Shown here piece by piece: positions 47,660 through 56,069 of a stretch of DNA of 64,000 bases. The position numbers and the translations under genes were made by a program. Each line of letters begins with the position of its first letter. The first letter of the stretch is position 1. The notes under the pieces are model-generated. The model did no database searches, was not told the origin of the DNA, and worked only from the letters and a program-made list of their open reading frames with translations. This DNA is from Herbaspirillum sp. GW103 (GTDB taxonomy: Bacteria > Pseudomonadota > Gammaproteobacteria > Burkholderiales > Burkholderiaceae_D), in the NCBI RefSeq assembly GCF_000261365.1, contig NZ_AJVC01000003.1, forward strand, positions 248,001-312,000, in the 5' to 3' direction.

Positions 47660-49336
47660 ATGAATTTGAAAAATATGACGGTGCGCACCAGACTGACCTT
47701 AACCTTTGGAGGGCTGTCTCTTTTGGTCTGTATTGCTTCGCTTATCGCAATCAATTCCTTACGAACTGCTCAGGAGCAGTTTAGTGCCTTTGTCCTCGGT
47801 ATCAACACACGCGCTCACCTCGTTGAGCAAATTCATATCGCGGTCAGCGAGCGAGCAATTGCAGTACGCAATATGGTTCTGGCCACCGACCCTAATCGTC
47901 TAAAAGAGGAGAAGGCCGCGGCTATCAAATCTCATGAAGTTGTTCAGGAAAGCCTTTCCAAGCTGAAGGCGATGATCGCGGACGATGACATTCCTCTCAA
48001 TATCAAAGCGATGGTTGCGGACATTGATCGAATTGAACAGGCCTATACACCGGTCGCCCTATCGATTGTTGATCTGGCTTCAAACCAGCGGAGAGATGAG
48101 GCGATCAACAAAATTAACAATGAGTGTATTCCTTTGCTCAATGCGCTTTCGGCAAAGGCGAACGCCTACGCCGAGGCAACAACTGTACGATCAAAAAATC
48201 TGCTTCATGAGGATGAAGAGCGTTACATAGCTGAGCGCAAGTTGCTCATCGCGGTATGCCTGCTGGCCATCGCTGGCGCGGTTGCCTCTGGTGCGCTGAC
48301 GGTCCGAAGCTTAACGAAGTCTCTCGGTGCCGAACCAACGACCTTGGTAGATATTGCGCATCAGGTTGCCAAAGGAGATCTACGATCTATCGCGACGCAG
48401 GGCTCCGTACCAGATAACAGCGTATTGGCCTCATTGTTGGTGATGCAGAAAAATCTCGTGGGGATCGTTGGAGAGGTCCGAAATTCTTCTGGTTTGATCG
48501 CGGCAGGCGCCACTGAGATTTCGTCCGGCAACCTTGATCTCTCCTCTAGAACAGAGCAACAAGCGAGCTCATTGGAGGAAACCGCATCTGCAATGGAAGA
48601 ATTGACCTCGACCGTCAAGCAAACCGCCGAAAATTCACGCAATGCAAATCAGTTGGCGTTGTCGGCATCGGCGGTTGCGGTTGGTGGCGGCGAAGTTGTG
48701 GGCAAGGTTATTGCGACGATGAAAACCATTCATGAGTCGTCCAGCAAAATCGTTGACATCATCAGCGTGATTGACGGAATCGCGTTTCAGACAAATATCC
48801 TCGCATTGAATGCCGCTGTAGAGGCTGCTCGGGCTGGTGAGCAGGGCCGAGGGTTTGCGGTAGTTGCGTCCGAGGTGCGTACTCTGGCGCAACGAAGCGC
48901 GGCTGCCGCAAAGGAGATCAAAGTTTTAATCAACGACTCTGTCGCTAGCGTGGAAGACGGCAGCAAGTTGGTCGCCGAAGCCGGTGCGACTATGGAACAG
49001 GTAGTTTCCAGTGTTCGTAGAGTTAGTGAGGTGATCAATGAAATCAGTGCGGCTAGCAATGAACAAAGCGACGGAATAGAACAGATAAATCAGGCGATTA
49101 CCCAAATGGACGAAGTGACCCAACAAAATGCGGCCTTGGTAGAGGAGGCAGCTGCAGCTTCTCAATCGCTGCAGGTCCAAGCTCAGCACCTGGAGGAGGC
49201 TGTAGGAGTGTTCAAACTTGAAGTCGAAAGTAGCGTAGTTTCAGACCCGATCGGTGGGCATCCGCACGATGCTCAACGGGGACGCTCGAACATAGGAGCA
49301 GTGTCGCGCTACAGCGCGCTGGACTATTCCAGGTAA
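47660..49336 (+). CDS. Methyl-accepting chemotaxis protein, four-helix-bundle sensor
   Basis: Chemoreceptor of 558 residues. TM1 lies at about 12-31 and TM2 at about 195-213. The periplasmic part looks like a Tar-type four-helix bundle ([20 protein letters not shown], a common betaproteobacterial pattern). HAMP and the methylation/signalling hairpin follow, with the tip [20 protein letters not shown]. The C-terminus ends SALDYSR, so there is no CheR pentapeptide. Codon use is looser and more AT-rich than in the GC-rich neighbours, especially over the first 200 codons, which suggests acquisition or an accessory origin. It follows directly on the phage scar. Confidence 0.93.
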   Translation: MNLKNMTVRTRLTLTFGGLSLLVCIASLIAINSLRTAQEQFSAFVLGINTRAHLVEQIHIAVSERAIAVRNMVLATDPNRLKEEKAAAIKSHEVVQESLSKLKAMIADDDIPLNIKAMVADIDRIEQAYTPVALSIVDLASNQRRDEAINKINNECIPLLNALSAKANAYAEATTVRSKNLLHEDEERYIAERKLLIAVCLLAIAGAVASGALTVRSLTKSLGAEPTTLVDIAHQVAKGDLRSIATQGSVPDNSVLASLLVMQKNLVGIVGEVRNSSGLIAAGATEISSGNLDLSSRTEQQASSLEETASAMEELTSTVKQTAENSRNANQLALSASAVAVGGGEVVGKVIATMKTIHESSSKIVDIISVIDGIAFQTNILALNAAVEAARAGEQGRGFAVVASEVRTLAQRSAAAAKEIKVLINDSVASVEDGSKLVAEAGATMEQVVSSVRRVSEVINEISAASNEQSDGIEQINQAITQMDEVTQQNAALVEEAAAASQSLQVQAQHLEEAVGVFKLEVESSVVSDPIGGHPHDAQRGRSNIGAVSRYSALDYSR

Positions 49337-49437
49337 GCCTCTACTCTATAGAGAAGCATTTCGCACATGCGTCAATTCCGTGCTTGTCTGGGCACGCTTC
49401 GAGGTGATCTGGCATCGTGAAGCCAATCGGCGCGGCG

Positions 49438-49473
49438 AAAAATCCTCGGTTCGAATGAGCCGGGGATTTTTTT
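49438..49473 (+). terminator. Terminator after second chemoreceptor
   Basis: AATCCTCGGTTC / GAGCCGGGGATT stem with G-T pairs, loop GAAT, then TTTTTTT. It lies 100 bases after the gene end. Confidence 0.8.
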
Positions 49474-49681
49474 ACGCGCTGCGGCGCTTGCCATGGCTGA
49501 AAAAGGTCTGACCGCCGCTGATGACCGAGCTCCCATGCCTGGACTTGTCTCCCATGGTGATGAATGGATGGACTCATGATTTCCTCGCCAGGTCGCACAT
49601 AGCGTACAAGTGATGCTCTGTTGCGGCCGCTTTGATGAGAGGCAACAGAATTTGTTCCGACTCCGCTGGGGCGATCTTCTG

Positions 49682-50524
49682 TCAGAACCGCACTTTCAGA
49701 TAGGCCGATGGCCCGGTCAGCTTCACATCGAGTGCGGCTTGCGAACTGCCGCCATCCCGGTCGATATGAATGCGGGTGATGCCATAGTCGGCGCCAATGC
49801 CGAGGTTTTTCAGCGGATACCATTCCACGCCCAGAGCCGCGCCATAGATATGTCCGGTCACCGTCCCCCAGTTTTTCTTGACCCCCGAAGCCTCGGCATA
49901 CAGTCGCAGGTCCTTGCTGAAAGCGTGCTTCCATCCGAGCTCAAGAAGCGGTGCGAAGGTCTTTTCGGTATCGCTTTCATCGAGGGAACCGGTGGTGCCG
50001 TTGAAGACACCATTGGCTCTGAGATCATAGTGGGCGCGGTAATAACCCGCGCCCAGGCCGATGCCGAACACGTCATCGCCCTTGCCCAGCCACCACTTGT
50101 AGGCCAGCGAGGCGAAGTCCACCTCGATATTGGCGTTGGCTGTGCCGGCCAGGATGGCTGGCGTACCGCCGACGTTGAATGAGCGCGAAGTGCTGTAGCT
50201 GTAGTCGTTGCGGTAGCGGAAATAATCGAAGGACAGCCCCTGGCTGTCTCCCAGCAGAAGTTCGGCGCGCAAGCGCGGCAGGGTGGTGCGGTTGCGGTCG
50301 ATGTCACCGCTGTCAGCGGAGCCGTAGCGCGTATTGGCCTGGACGTTGAAGGTCGGATTGACGTAATAGCCGCCTGCCGACAGGCTGAAACGATCCAGCG
50401 CCGGTGAGGGATCTGCATGGGCGCCTTGAGCAAGCAGGCTCAGTGCAACCGTGCCGGAAAGAGAAGCCATCAGACGAAATGTCCTGATGGGCAAGCAAGG
50501 ACGTGCGAGCGAATCGAGCTTCAT
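49682..50524 (-). CDS. OmpW-like outer-membrane beta-barrel protein
   Basis: A 280-residue outer-membrane protein. ATG 50524 is preferred to an in-frame GTG at 50533 because GGGG lies closer to a usable distance. The signal peptide is long and ends in A-H-A near residue 37. The mature part alternates polar and hydrophobic residues in strands (RFSLSAGGYYVNPTFNVQAN, LSFDYFRYRNDYSYS, IEVDFASLAYKWWLG) and ends in Phe (SAYLKVRF). Features recall OmpW-like or small outer-membrane porins, but the exact family is unsure. It is expressed away from the flanking chemoreceptors. A perfect inverted repeat lies 36 bases upstream of the start. Confidence 0.75.
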   Translation of the reverse strand: MKLDSLARPCLPIRTFRLMASLSGTVALSLLAQGAHADPSPALDRFSLSAGGYYVNPTFNVQANTRYGSADSGDIDRNRTTLPRLRAELLLGDSQGLSFDYFRYRNDYSYSTSRSFNVGGTPAILAGTANANIEVDFASLAYKWWLGKGDDVFGIGLGAGYYRAHYDLRANGVFNGTTGSLDESDTEKTFAPLLELGWKHAFSKDLRLYAEASGVKKNWGTVTGHIYGAALGVEWYPLKNLGIGADYGITRIHIDRDGGSSQAALDVKLTGPSAYLKVRF

Positions 50525-51013
50525 AGTGGTCACTACCCCAGAAAGTGTATGGTCACAGGACCGGTCCGACGGACCGGAAAGGCTGGATCATCCTAGAGCA
50601 GTCACTTCGGGCGCAGCGATCAGCGCTTTTCTCTAACTTTTGTAGGAAAGGGCGAGCCGGCATTGCCGAGATAAGGAAAATCGCGGTCGCAATGTGAGCT
50701 GTATGGCCTGTCTCCTCAATTGAGTATGAGAACGTCTGACCCATTGATTGACTTGGCCCGGCGATGGCATTTCGTCCACGAGAGATGCCGGCACTGAGTG
50801 GCGTATTGGAAATCCCTCCATCTCTGCACCGTCAGCCATCCAAAGATAATTACTCGCATTAATTGTCGATCTTTTAACACTAGCTCTACGGTATGGGGAA
50901 AATCCCTACATCCTTATTTTCTGCCCTTGGCTATAGTCTTCTCAGGCAGAGATTGGTCGTTTCCAGATTGATCTATTTGAAATGCTCGCATTTAATTCAA
51001 GGGGAATCCAGAA
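50525..51013. other. Divergent intergenic region with inverted repeat
   Basis: 489 bases between the barrel protein and the third chemoreceptor. CCGGTCC-GAC-GGACCGG (50561-50577) is a perfect seven-base inverted repeat close to the barrel gene and could be an operator or leader hairpin. TATAGT near 50932 may be a -10 for the chemoreceptor gene. No gene is supported here. Confidence 0.5.
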
Positions 51014-52582
51014 ATGACTTTTTTCCATAATATGAAGATCGGCAACAAGCTCGCGCTGGCGTTTGCGGTTTTGCTGTTGCTTACCGTCTCGCTCGCTGCG
51101 ATTTCGCTTGCCAGCATTCGATCTTTGACGACATCCATCAAGGTGGCCGATGCGGTTCAAGATCAGCGTCTGGTGCCGCTATATCTTGCGCGGGAAGCAC
51201 TTGATCAAACTGGCATTGCCGCGCGCAACGCCTATGTTTTCAAGAGTGACGGCGATGCCCAGAAGGAACTGGCAATCGTCGATGAACAGAAGAACGTGTA
51301 TCTGAAGGCATTGAAAGAGATGGAATCCCGTTTCTCCGGCGATAAGGCCTTCGACAAGGTGCGGACAGGTCTGCTGCAAATGGCCGAAGAACTGAAGCGC
51401 CCGCGTATTTACCGTGAGAGCGGAAAGATGGAAGAGTACCGTGACTTCCTGGTCAATGAATGCAGTCCGTTGCGTCGACAGATTGTGCTTGATATCAACA
51501 AGGTCATCGCGGAAGTGGACGTCGAAAATGACCGGGCACACGAGGCGACGATGAACATGGCCGAGAAAGCTTCTATCGTTGTCGCCGCATTGACCTTTTT
51601 TGTGGCCGTCAGCTCTGCGCTGGTCGCGGTTGTCATTACACGCGGCCTGTTGAAACAGCTTGGTGGTGAGCCATCCTACGCCGCAAAAATCGCGCAGCAG
51701 ATCGCTGCAGGCGACCTGACTTCTCCAGTGCAAACCAAGGCAGGGGATGCGACCAGCTTGCTGTTTGCCATCAAGCAGATGCGGGACAGTCTGGTATCAA
51801 TTGTGGGAAAGGTCCGCGAGGGCACGCATACGATTGAGCAGGCTTCTGCGGAAATCGCATCCGGAAACATGGACCTGTCTTCTCGTACCGAGCAGCAAGC
51901 GGGCGCATTGGAAGAAACTGCGTCTGCAATGGAAGAGTTGATGTCCACGGTCAAGCAAAATGCCGACAATGCCAAGCAGGCAAGTCAGTTGGCTGTGTCG
52001 GCATCCGACGTTGCCACCCGAGGTGGCAGCGTAGTGGGTGAAGTGGTCAAGACCATGGAGGGCATCAACGCCTCCTCACGGAAGATTGTCGACATCATCA
52101 GCGTCATTGACGGAATTGCTTTTCAGACGAATATTCTTGCATTGAATGCCGCAGTCGAAGCGGCACGGGCAGGAGAGCAAGGGCGTGGCTTTGCCGTCGT
52201 TGCCTCCGAAGTGCGCAGCCTTGCGCAACGTAGCGCGACGGCCGCCAAGGAAATCACGGAGCTGATCAACGATTCGGTTGCACAGATCGGACAGGGTAGC
52301 AGCTTGGTCGAACAAGCAGGATTGACGATGGAAAACGTGGTTTCCAGTGTGCAGAGGGTCACAGATGTCGTTGCCGAGATTTCCCATGCAAGCCAGGAGC
52401 AAAGTCACGGCATAAGCCAGGTCAATCTGGCCGTGACTCACATGGACGAAGCCACGCAGCAAAACTCCGCGCTGGTGGAGGAAGCTGCAGCAGCGGCCAA
52501 TTCGATGATGGAGCAGGCCAGCGCCTTGGCGGGACTGGTGTCGACTTTCAAGCTGGATACGTCTTCGGTACGCTCAGTGTGA
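51014..52582 (+). CDS. Methyl-accepting chemotaxis protein
   Basis: Chemoreceptor of 522 residues, start ATG 51014 behind AAGGGGAA. TM1 is about residues 11-32 and TM2 about 192-212. The periplasmic four-helix-bundle domain has [25 protein letters not shown] follows after [13 protein letters not shown], and the signalling tip is [20 protein letters not shown]. The C-terminus is short ([12 protein letters not shown]), without a CheR pentapeptide. It is close in sequence to the second receptor in the signalling part but differs in the sensor domain. Start and stop are clear; nothing is coupled to it. Confidence 0.94.
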   Translation: MTFFHNMKIGNKLALAFAVLLLLTVSLAAISLASIRSLTTSIKVADAVQDQRLVPLYLAREALDQTGIAARNAYVFKSDGDAQKELAIVDEQKNVYLKALKEMESRFSGDKAFDKVRTGLLQMAEELKRPRIYRESGKMEEYRDFLVNECSPLRRQIVLDINKVIAEVDVENDRAHEATMNMAEKASIVVAALTFFVAVSSALVAVVITRGLLKQLGGEPSYAAKIAQQIAAGDLTSPVQTKAGDATSLLFAIKQMRDSLVSIVGKVREGTHTIEQASAEIASGNMDLSSRTEQQAGALEETASAMEELMSTVKQNADNAKQASQLAVSASDVATRGGSVVGEVVKTMEGINASSRKIVDIISVIDGIAFQTNILALNAAVEAARAGEQGRGFAVVASEVRSLAQRSATAAKEITELINDSVAQIGQGSSLVEQAGLTMENVVSSVQRVTDVVAEISHASQEQSHGISQVNLAVTHMDEATQQNSALVEEAAAAANSMMEQASALAGLVSTFKLDTSSVRSV

Positions 52583-52779
52583 AGACCGGAGTGCGCCGTT
52601 GCCGTACACCATGCAAGGCCCAACGGCACGGATACTTTCCGGGCCGCCGGCTACAGGGTGGCAGGAAAACCCTGTCCACGCCAAATTTGCGGTTTGGTGA
52701 GCGGTTGATGAAAGTTGCCTCTGTTCATCCCGGTGCAAGCTCGCTGATACCTCAGCGGGTTTCAAGCTGGCTTAGCGGA

Positions 52780-53127
52780 TCAGTGAATCGTTGCTCCGGC
52801 CACTGCCCCCGCCTCTGGGGACTGTGGCAGCGCGTCCTGTTCCTCGATGAACAGCAGGAATTCCATATGATTGCGGGCATGCACCCATGCCGCCAGCGTC
52901 CGTCCGCTGTGCGCCTGCAGGGCGCCGATATGCCTGCCGATCAGGCCACCTGCGTACTGGCGTATCTCACCGGGCTCGGCACCGGCAGCCGACATCGCGA
53001 CCAGGCAATTGCGGGTGGCATTGCGGATGAGGTCGCCCACGATCAGGTTGGCTCCGGCCATCTCGGCCAGCTTCTCTATGATCAGGACATATCGGTCGGC
53101 AATCTCTTCTGCAAAACTGTTTAGCAT
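52780..53127 (-). CDS. Uncharacterised 115-residue protein, divergent from a diguanylate cyclase
   Basis: Not recognised. ATG 53127 is chosen because GGGAGAA lies five bases before it; longer in-frame starts at 53160 and beyond lack this signal. The product (MLNSFAEEIADRYVLIIEKL) is Ala/Glu-rich, mostly helical and soluble, with two cysteine-poor helical halves (LIVGDLIRNATRNCLVAMS and RTLAAWVHARNHMEFLLF). It is divergently arranged with the diguanylate cyclase at 53270, across about 140 bases. Function is not inferred. Confidence 0.6.
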   Translation of the reverse strand: MLNSFAEEIADRYVLIIEKLAEMAGANLIVGDLIRNATRNCLVAMSAAGAEPGEIRQYAGGLIGRHIGALQAHSGRTLAAWVHARNHMEFLLFIEEQDALPQSPEAGAVAGATIH

Positions 53128-53269
53128 GATTTCTCCCATCGCCCCGAGCTTATACGGCATTGGTTCTTTGATACCATCGGGAGAATCCTGATCAGGCAAT
53201 CTCTGATGGCAATGCCCGCCCGGTTGAACAATAATGGCGCCACGAGACGTCACCGTTCAGGGGAGAGCA

Positions 53270-54829
53270 ATGCAAGTGTGTCCGATCAAGGTGGCGTCCA
53301 GGGCGGCCAAGGGGTTTGTGGCGGCCGTCTGCATCATCATCCTCGTGCTGGAGGCCTGGACCTCCTGGCACGAGCGCAGCACCGAGATGGACGAATCCTT
53401 CCGCGCCACGGCCAACATGGCGCTGGCCCTGTCGCAGCATGCGGACCAGGCGCTCGACGAGGTCGACATCGTGCTCAAGGCCGTGATGGAGCAGGTTCAG
53501 GACAAGCGGCTGGCGACCACGGACAACGAGCGCCTGCACAACTTCCTGGTCCGCAACGTAAGCGAGGTGCCGCAACTGGCGGGCCTGTTCGTCTATGACG
53601 AAAAAGGCCGATGGATCGCCTCCTCCCAGCCGGTTCTCGAAACACGATTCAACAACAGCGACCGCGACTATTTCCAGCATCACCAGGCACATCAGGCCGA
53701 TACCACCTTCATCGGCAAGCCCATCCGCAGCAAGTCGACCGGACACTGGGTCCTCACCATGAGCCGCCGCGTCAGCAAGCCCGACGGTTCGTTTGGTGGC
53801 GTCGTGCTGGCCACGCTGGACATTCAGTTCTTCGAACGCTTCTATCACAAGTTCGATATCGGGCAGCAGGGTGCCATCCTGTTCGGCTCGAACGACGGCA
53901 CGGTCCTGTATCGCCGGCCACTGCTTGCCGATTCCATGGGCAAGTCGCTCGCGCAGTCGCCTTTGTTCCAACAGCACATCAAGGTGCAAGAGGCGGGTGC
54001 GGTAGAGAGCCGGTCGACGCAGGACGGTATCTTGCGCATCCATGGCTTCAAGCACCTTGCCAATTACCCGCTCTTTGTCATCGTGGCCGTGTCCGAGGAC
54101 GAAGTCCTGCACGGCTGGGCCAGGCATGCCATCGTGCGCGGCGTGGGCATCATTGTCCTGCTGCTTGCGATCTGCTACGGCGGTACCAGGATGGTGGCGC
54201 AGGTGTCACTGCGGGAGCGGGCACAAGCTGATGCGGTAAGGGCGCAGGCGGAACTTGAGGCCATGTTCGAGTTGCTGCAGACTCAGTCGCGCCGTGACGG
54301 ATTGACCGGCGCCATCAATCGCCGCCATTTCGATGAATTGCTGGAGGCCGAAGCGGCGCGCTTTGCGCGAGTGGGCGGGGCGTTTTCGCTGCTGATGATC
54401 GATGTCGATCACTTCAAGCAATACAACGACCGGTACGGCCATGTGGTAGGTGATGTCTGCCTGAAGAACATTGCAGCGGCCATCTCCGGCGCCGTCCAGC
54501 GGGAGATCGATACCGTGGCCCGCTACGGGGGCGAAGAGTTTTCCGTGCTGTTGCCTGAGTGCGGCAGCGCCGGTGCCCTCGTCGTGGCCGAACGGATAGA
54601 GGCAGCCGTCAGGGCCCGGGCTATCCCGCACGCATCCAGCGTCGAGGGTACGGTCACGGTCAGTATCGGCATTACCTCCATCACCTCCGACGAGGGCTTT
54701 TCCTACCTCCCGCGCGAACTCATCGAAAGCGCCGACAAGGCCCTTTATCAGGCCAAGGAGGCCGGGCGTGGCAGGGCGGTCTACCGCGAATTCCCCGTCA
54801 GAAAACCCAAGCTGGCCTGGTCCGCCTAG
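53270..54829 (+). CDS. Membrane diguanylate cyclase (paralogue)
   Basis: Makes cyclic di-GMP. ATG 53270 (MQVCPIKVAS) is preferred over ATG 53234 because GGGGAGA sits five bases ahead; it yields 519 residues, the same length as the paralogue at 28010-29569. Transmembrane helices at about 15-33 and 287-305 flank a periplasmic PDC/Cache-like sensor that shares motifs with the paralogue (ANMALALSQHADQAL, PQLAGLFVYD, GKPIRSKSTGHWVLTMSRRV). The GGDEF domain is active-looking: GGEEF at 420-424 and I-site R-E-I-D at 411-414. The two cyclases probably arose by duplication and differ mainly in the sensor. Confidence 0.93.
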   Translation: MQVCPIKVASRAAKGFVAAVCIIILVLEAWTSWHERSTEMDESFRATANMALALSQHADQALDEVDIVLKAVMEQVQDKRLATTDNERLHNFLVRNVSEVPQLAGLFVYDEKGRWIASSQPVLETRFNNSDRDYFQHHQAHQADTTFIGKPIRSKSTGHWVLTMSRRVSKPDGSFGGVVLATLDIQFFERFYHKFDIGQQGAILFGSNDGTVLYRRPLLADSMGKSLAQSPLFQQHIKVQEAGAVESRSTQDGILRIHGFKHLANYPLFVIVAVSEDEVLHGWARHAIVRGVGIIVLLLAICYGGTRMVAQVSLRERAQADAVRAQAELEAMFELLQTQSRRDGLTGAINRRHFDELLEAEAARFARVGGAFSLLMIDVDHFKQYNDRYGHVVGDVCLKNIAAAISGAVQREIDTVARYGGEEFSVLLPECGSAGALVVAERIEAAVRARAIPHASSVEGTVTVSIGITSITSDEGFSYLPRELIESADKALYQAKEAGRGRAVYREFPVRKPKLAWSA

Positions 54830-54855
54830 CGGTCTGATGCTGGCAACGAGCAGCC

Positions 54856-55299
54856 TCAGTCGGCCGCGTCCACGGCCTGCATGGCGCGCTCGCGGATCTT
54901 CTCCATGGCGCGCAGGAGGGCCTCGCGCTCGCCACAGCTCAAGGCCTGCAACAGATAGGCTTCACGCGCCTGCACCATCGGGACGATCTTGCGGTACAGC
55001 TTGCGGCCCTGCGCCGTTGGCCGCACGATGCGCGCGCGTGCATCGTCCGGACAGGGCTGGCGCAGTACCAGTCCTTCCTGTTCCATGCGCGCCAGCGCGC
55101 GGCTGACCTGCATCTTGTCCAGCGAGGTGTGGGGCACCAGAGCACTGGCCTGCATCTGCCCCTCTTCGGCCAGGGCAGCCAGAATGCGCCACTCGTCACG
55201 GCTCAGCCCGAAGCGGTCGGCATAGACACCGGCCACCGAACGACTGACCGCCTCGGCCAGTTGCGCCAGTTGATAGGGAAAGAAGGATTGCAGTTTCAT
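54856..55299 (-). CDS. MarR-family transcriptional regulator
   Basis: A 147-residue winged-helix repressor. The DNA-binding part is visible as SRDEWRILAALAEEGQMQAS, LVPHTSLDKMQVSRALARME and EGLVLRQPCPDDARARIV (wing). It is divergent from the VOC/monooxygenase pair. Two matching palindromes lie in the 173-base gap, one seven bases before its own start codon and one over the -10 of the catabolic genes. I infer autoregulation and repression of the pair, relieved by an aromatic substrate or intermediate, as is usual for MarR proteins next to degradation genes. Confidence 0.9.
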   Translation of the reverse strand: MKLQSFFPYQLAQLAEAVSRSVAGVYADRFGLSRDEWRILAALAEEGQMQASALVPHTSLDKMQVSRALARMEQEGLVLRQPCPDDARARIVRPTAQGRKLYRKIVPMVQAREAYLLQALSCGEREALLRAMEKIRERAMQAVDAAD

Positions 55300-55306
55300 T
55301 CCCGCA

Positions 55307-55324
55307 TGGTAACAGACGTTACCA
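55307..55324. promoter_or_regulatory. MarR operator 1
   Basis: TGGTAAC-AGAC-GTTACCA, a perfect palindrome of 7-base arms with a 4-base spacer. It lies seven bases upstream of the marR start codon, over its ribosome binding region. Confidence 0.7.
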
Positions 55325-55399
55325 ATTCAACGCAGCCGTCCTGCGCTTGATCCATGTCAAGACCCCTGCCTGTGCTGCCGTTCTTGCCCATCTTCCACA

Positions 55400-55443
55400 T
55401 TGACCCTGGCCGTCGGCTGTCCATATAGTAACAACCGTTACTA
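55400..55443 (+). promoter_or_regulatory. Promoter with MarR operator 2
   Basis: TTGACC (55400-55405) and TATAGT (55424-55429), 18 bases apart, form a promoter for the VOC gene. TAGTAAC-AACC-GTTACTA (55426-55443) is a perfect palindrome of the same arms and spacer as operator 1 and overlaps the -10. Joint consensus is TRGTAAC-N4-GTTACYA. Confidence 0.75.
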
Positions 55444-55472
55444 ATTCGAAGAACGCCCTCCAGGAGACTGTC

Positions 55473-56018
55473 ATGAAGATCGATCGCATCCATCACGTTG
55501 CCTACCGCTGCAAGGACGCCAAAGAAACCGTGCTCTGGTACCAGAAATACCTGAACATGGATTTCATTCTGGCCATCGCCGAAGACCAGGTGCCCTCGAC
55601 CAAGGCACCTGACCCCTACATGCACGTCTTCCTCGACGCCGGCCAGGGCAATGTGCTGGCCTTCTTCGAGATCCCCAATTCTCCGCCCATGGGGCGCGAC
55701 ACCAATACCCCGGCCTGGGTGCAGCACATCGCCTTCAAGGTCGACAGCGAAGCCACGTTGCGGGAAGTCATGCAGCGCCTGCGGGCCGATGGCATCGACG
55801 TGGTCGGCGTTACCGATCACACCATCTTCAAATCCATCTATTTCTTCGATCCCAGTGGCCACCGCATCGAACTGGCCGCCGATTGCGCCAGTGCGCAGCA
55901 GATGCAGCGCCTGGACGAGGTGAAGTGGGACATGCTCGAAGAGTGGTCGCGGACCCGCCGTGCGCCCCGGCACGCTGCCTGGATGCACGCGCAGGAATTC
56001 ACGGCGGCAGACCATTGA
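55473..56018 (+). CDS. VOC-family enzyme (glyoxalase/ring-cleaving dioxygenase type)
   Basis: A 181-residue metalloenzyme-like protein with one pair of VOC modules. Start MKIDRIHHVAYRC puts the metal-binding His at residue 7 or 8; WVQHIAFKV offers the second His and GHRIELA the Glu. The DAKETVLWYQKYLNMDF block is common in catechol-type and methylmalonyl/glyoxalase relatives. It is the first gene behind MarR operator 2 and is followed 51 bases later by an FAD monooxygenase. Together they suggest hydroxylation and later ring opening or isomerisation of an aromatic compound. The substrate cannot be read from sequence. Confidence 0.82.
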   Translation: MKIDRIHHVAYRCKDAKETVLWYQKYLNMDFILAIAEDQVPSTKAPDPYMHVFLDAGQGNVLAFFEIPNSPPMGRDTNTPAWVQHIAFKVDSEATLREVMQRLRADGIDVVGVTDHTIFKSIYFFDPSGHRIELAADCASAQQMQRLDEVKWDMLEEWSRTRRAPRHAAWMHAQEFTAADH

Positions 56019-56069
56019 TCCGATAAAAAAATGACACCAGCATCACCCGCTCATTGACAGGAGACACCC

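Noticed and set aside
49341..49934. Minus-strand frame overlapping the end of the OmpW-like gene
   Set aside because: No signal, no family resemblance; it lies antisense/out of frame to the barrel gene and crosses a terminator.
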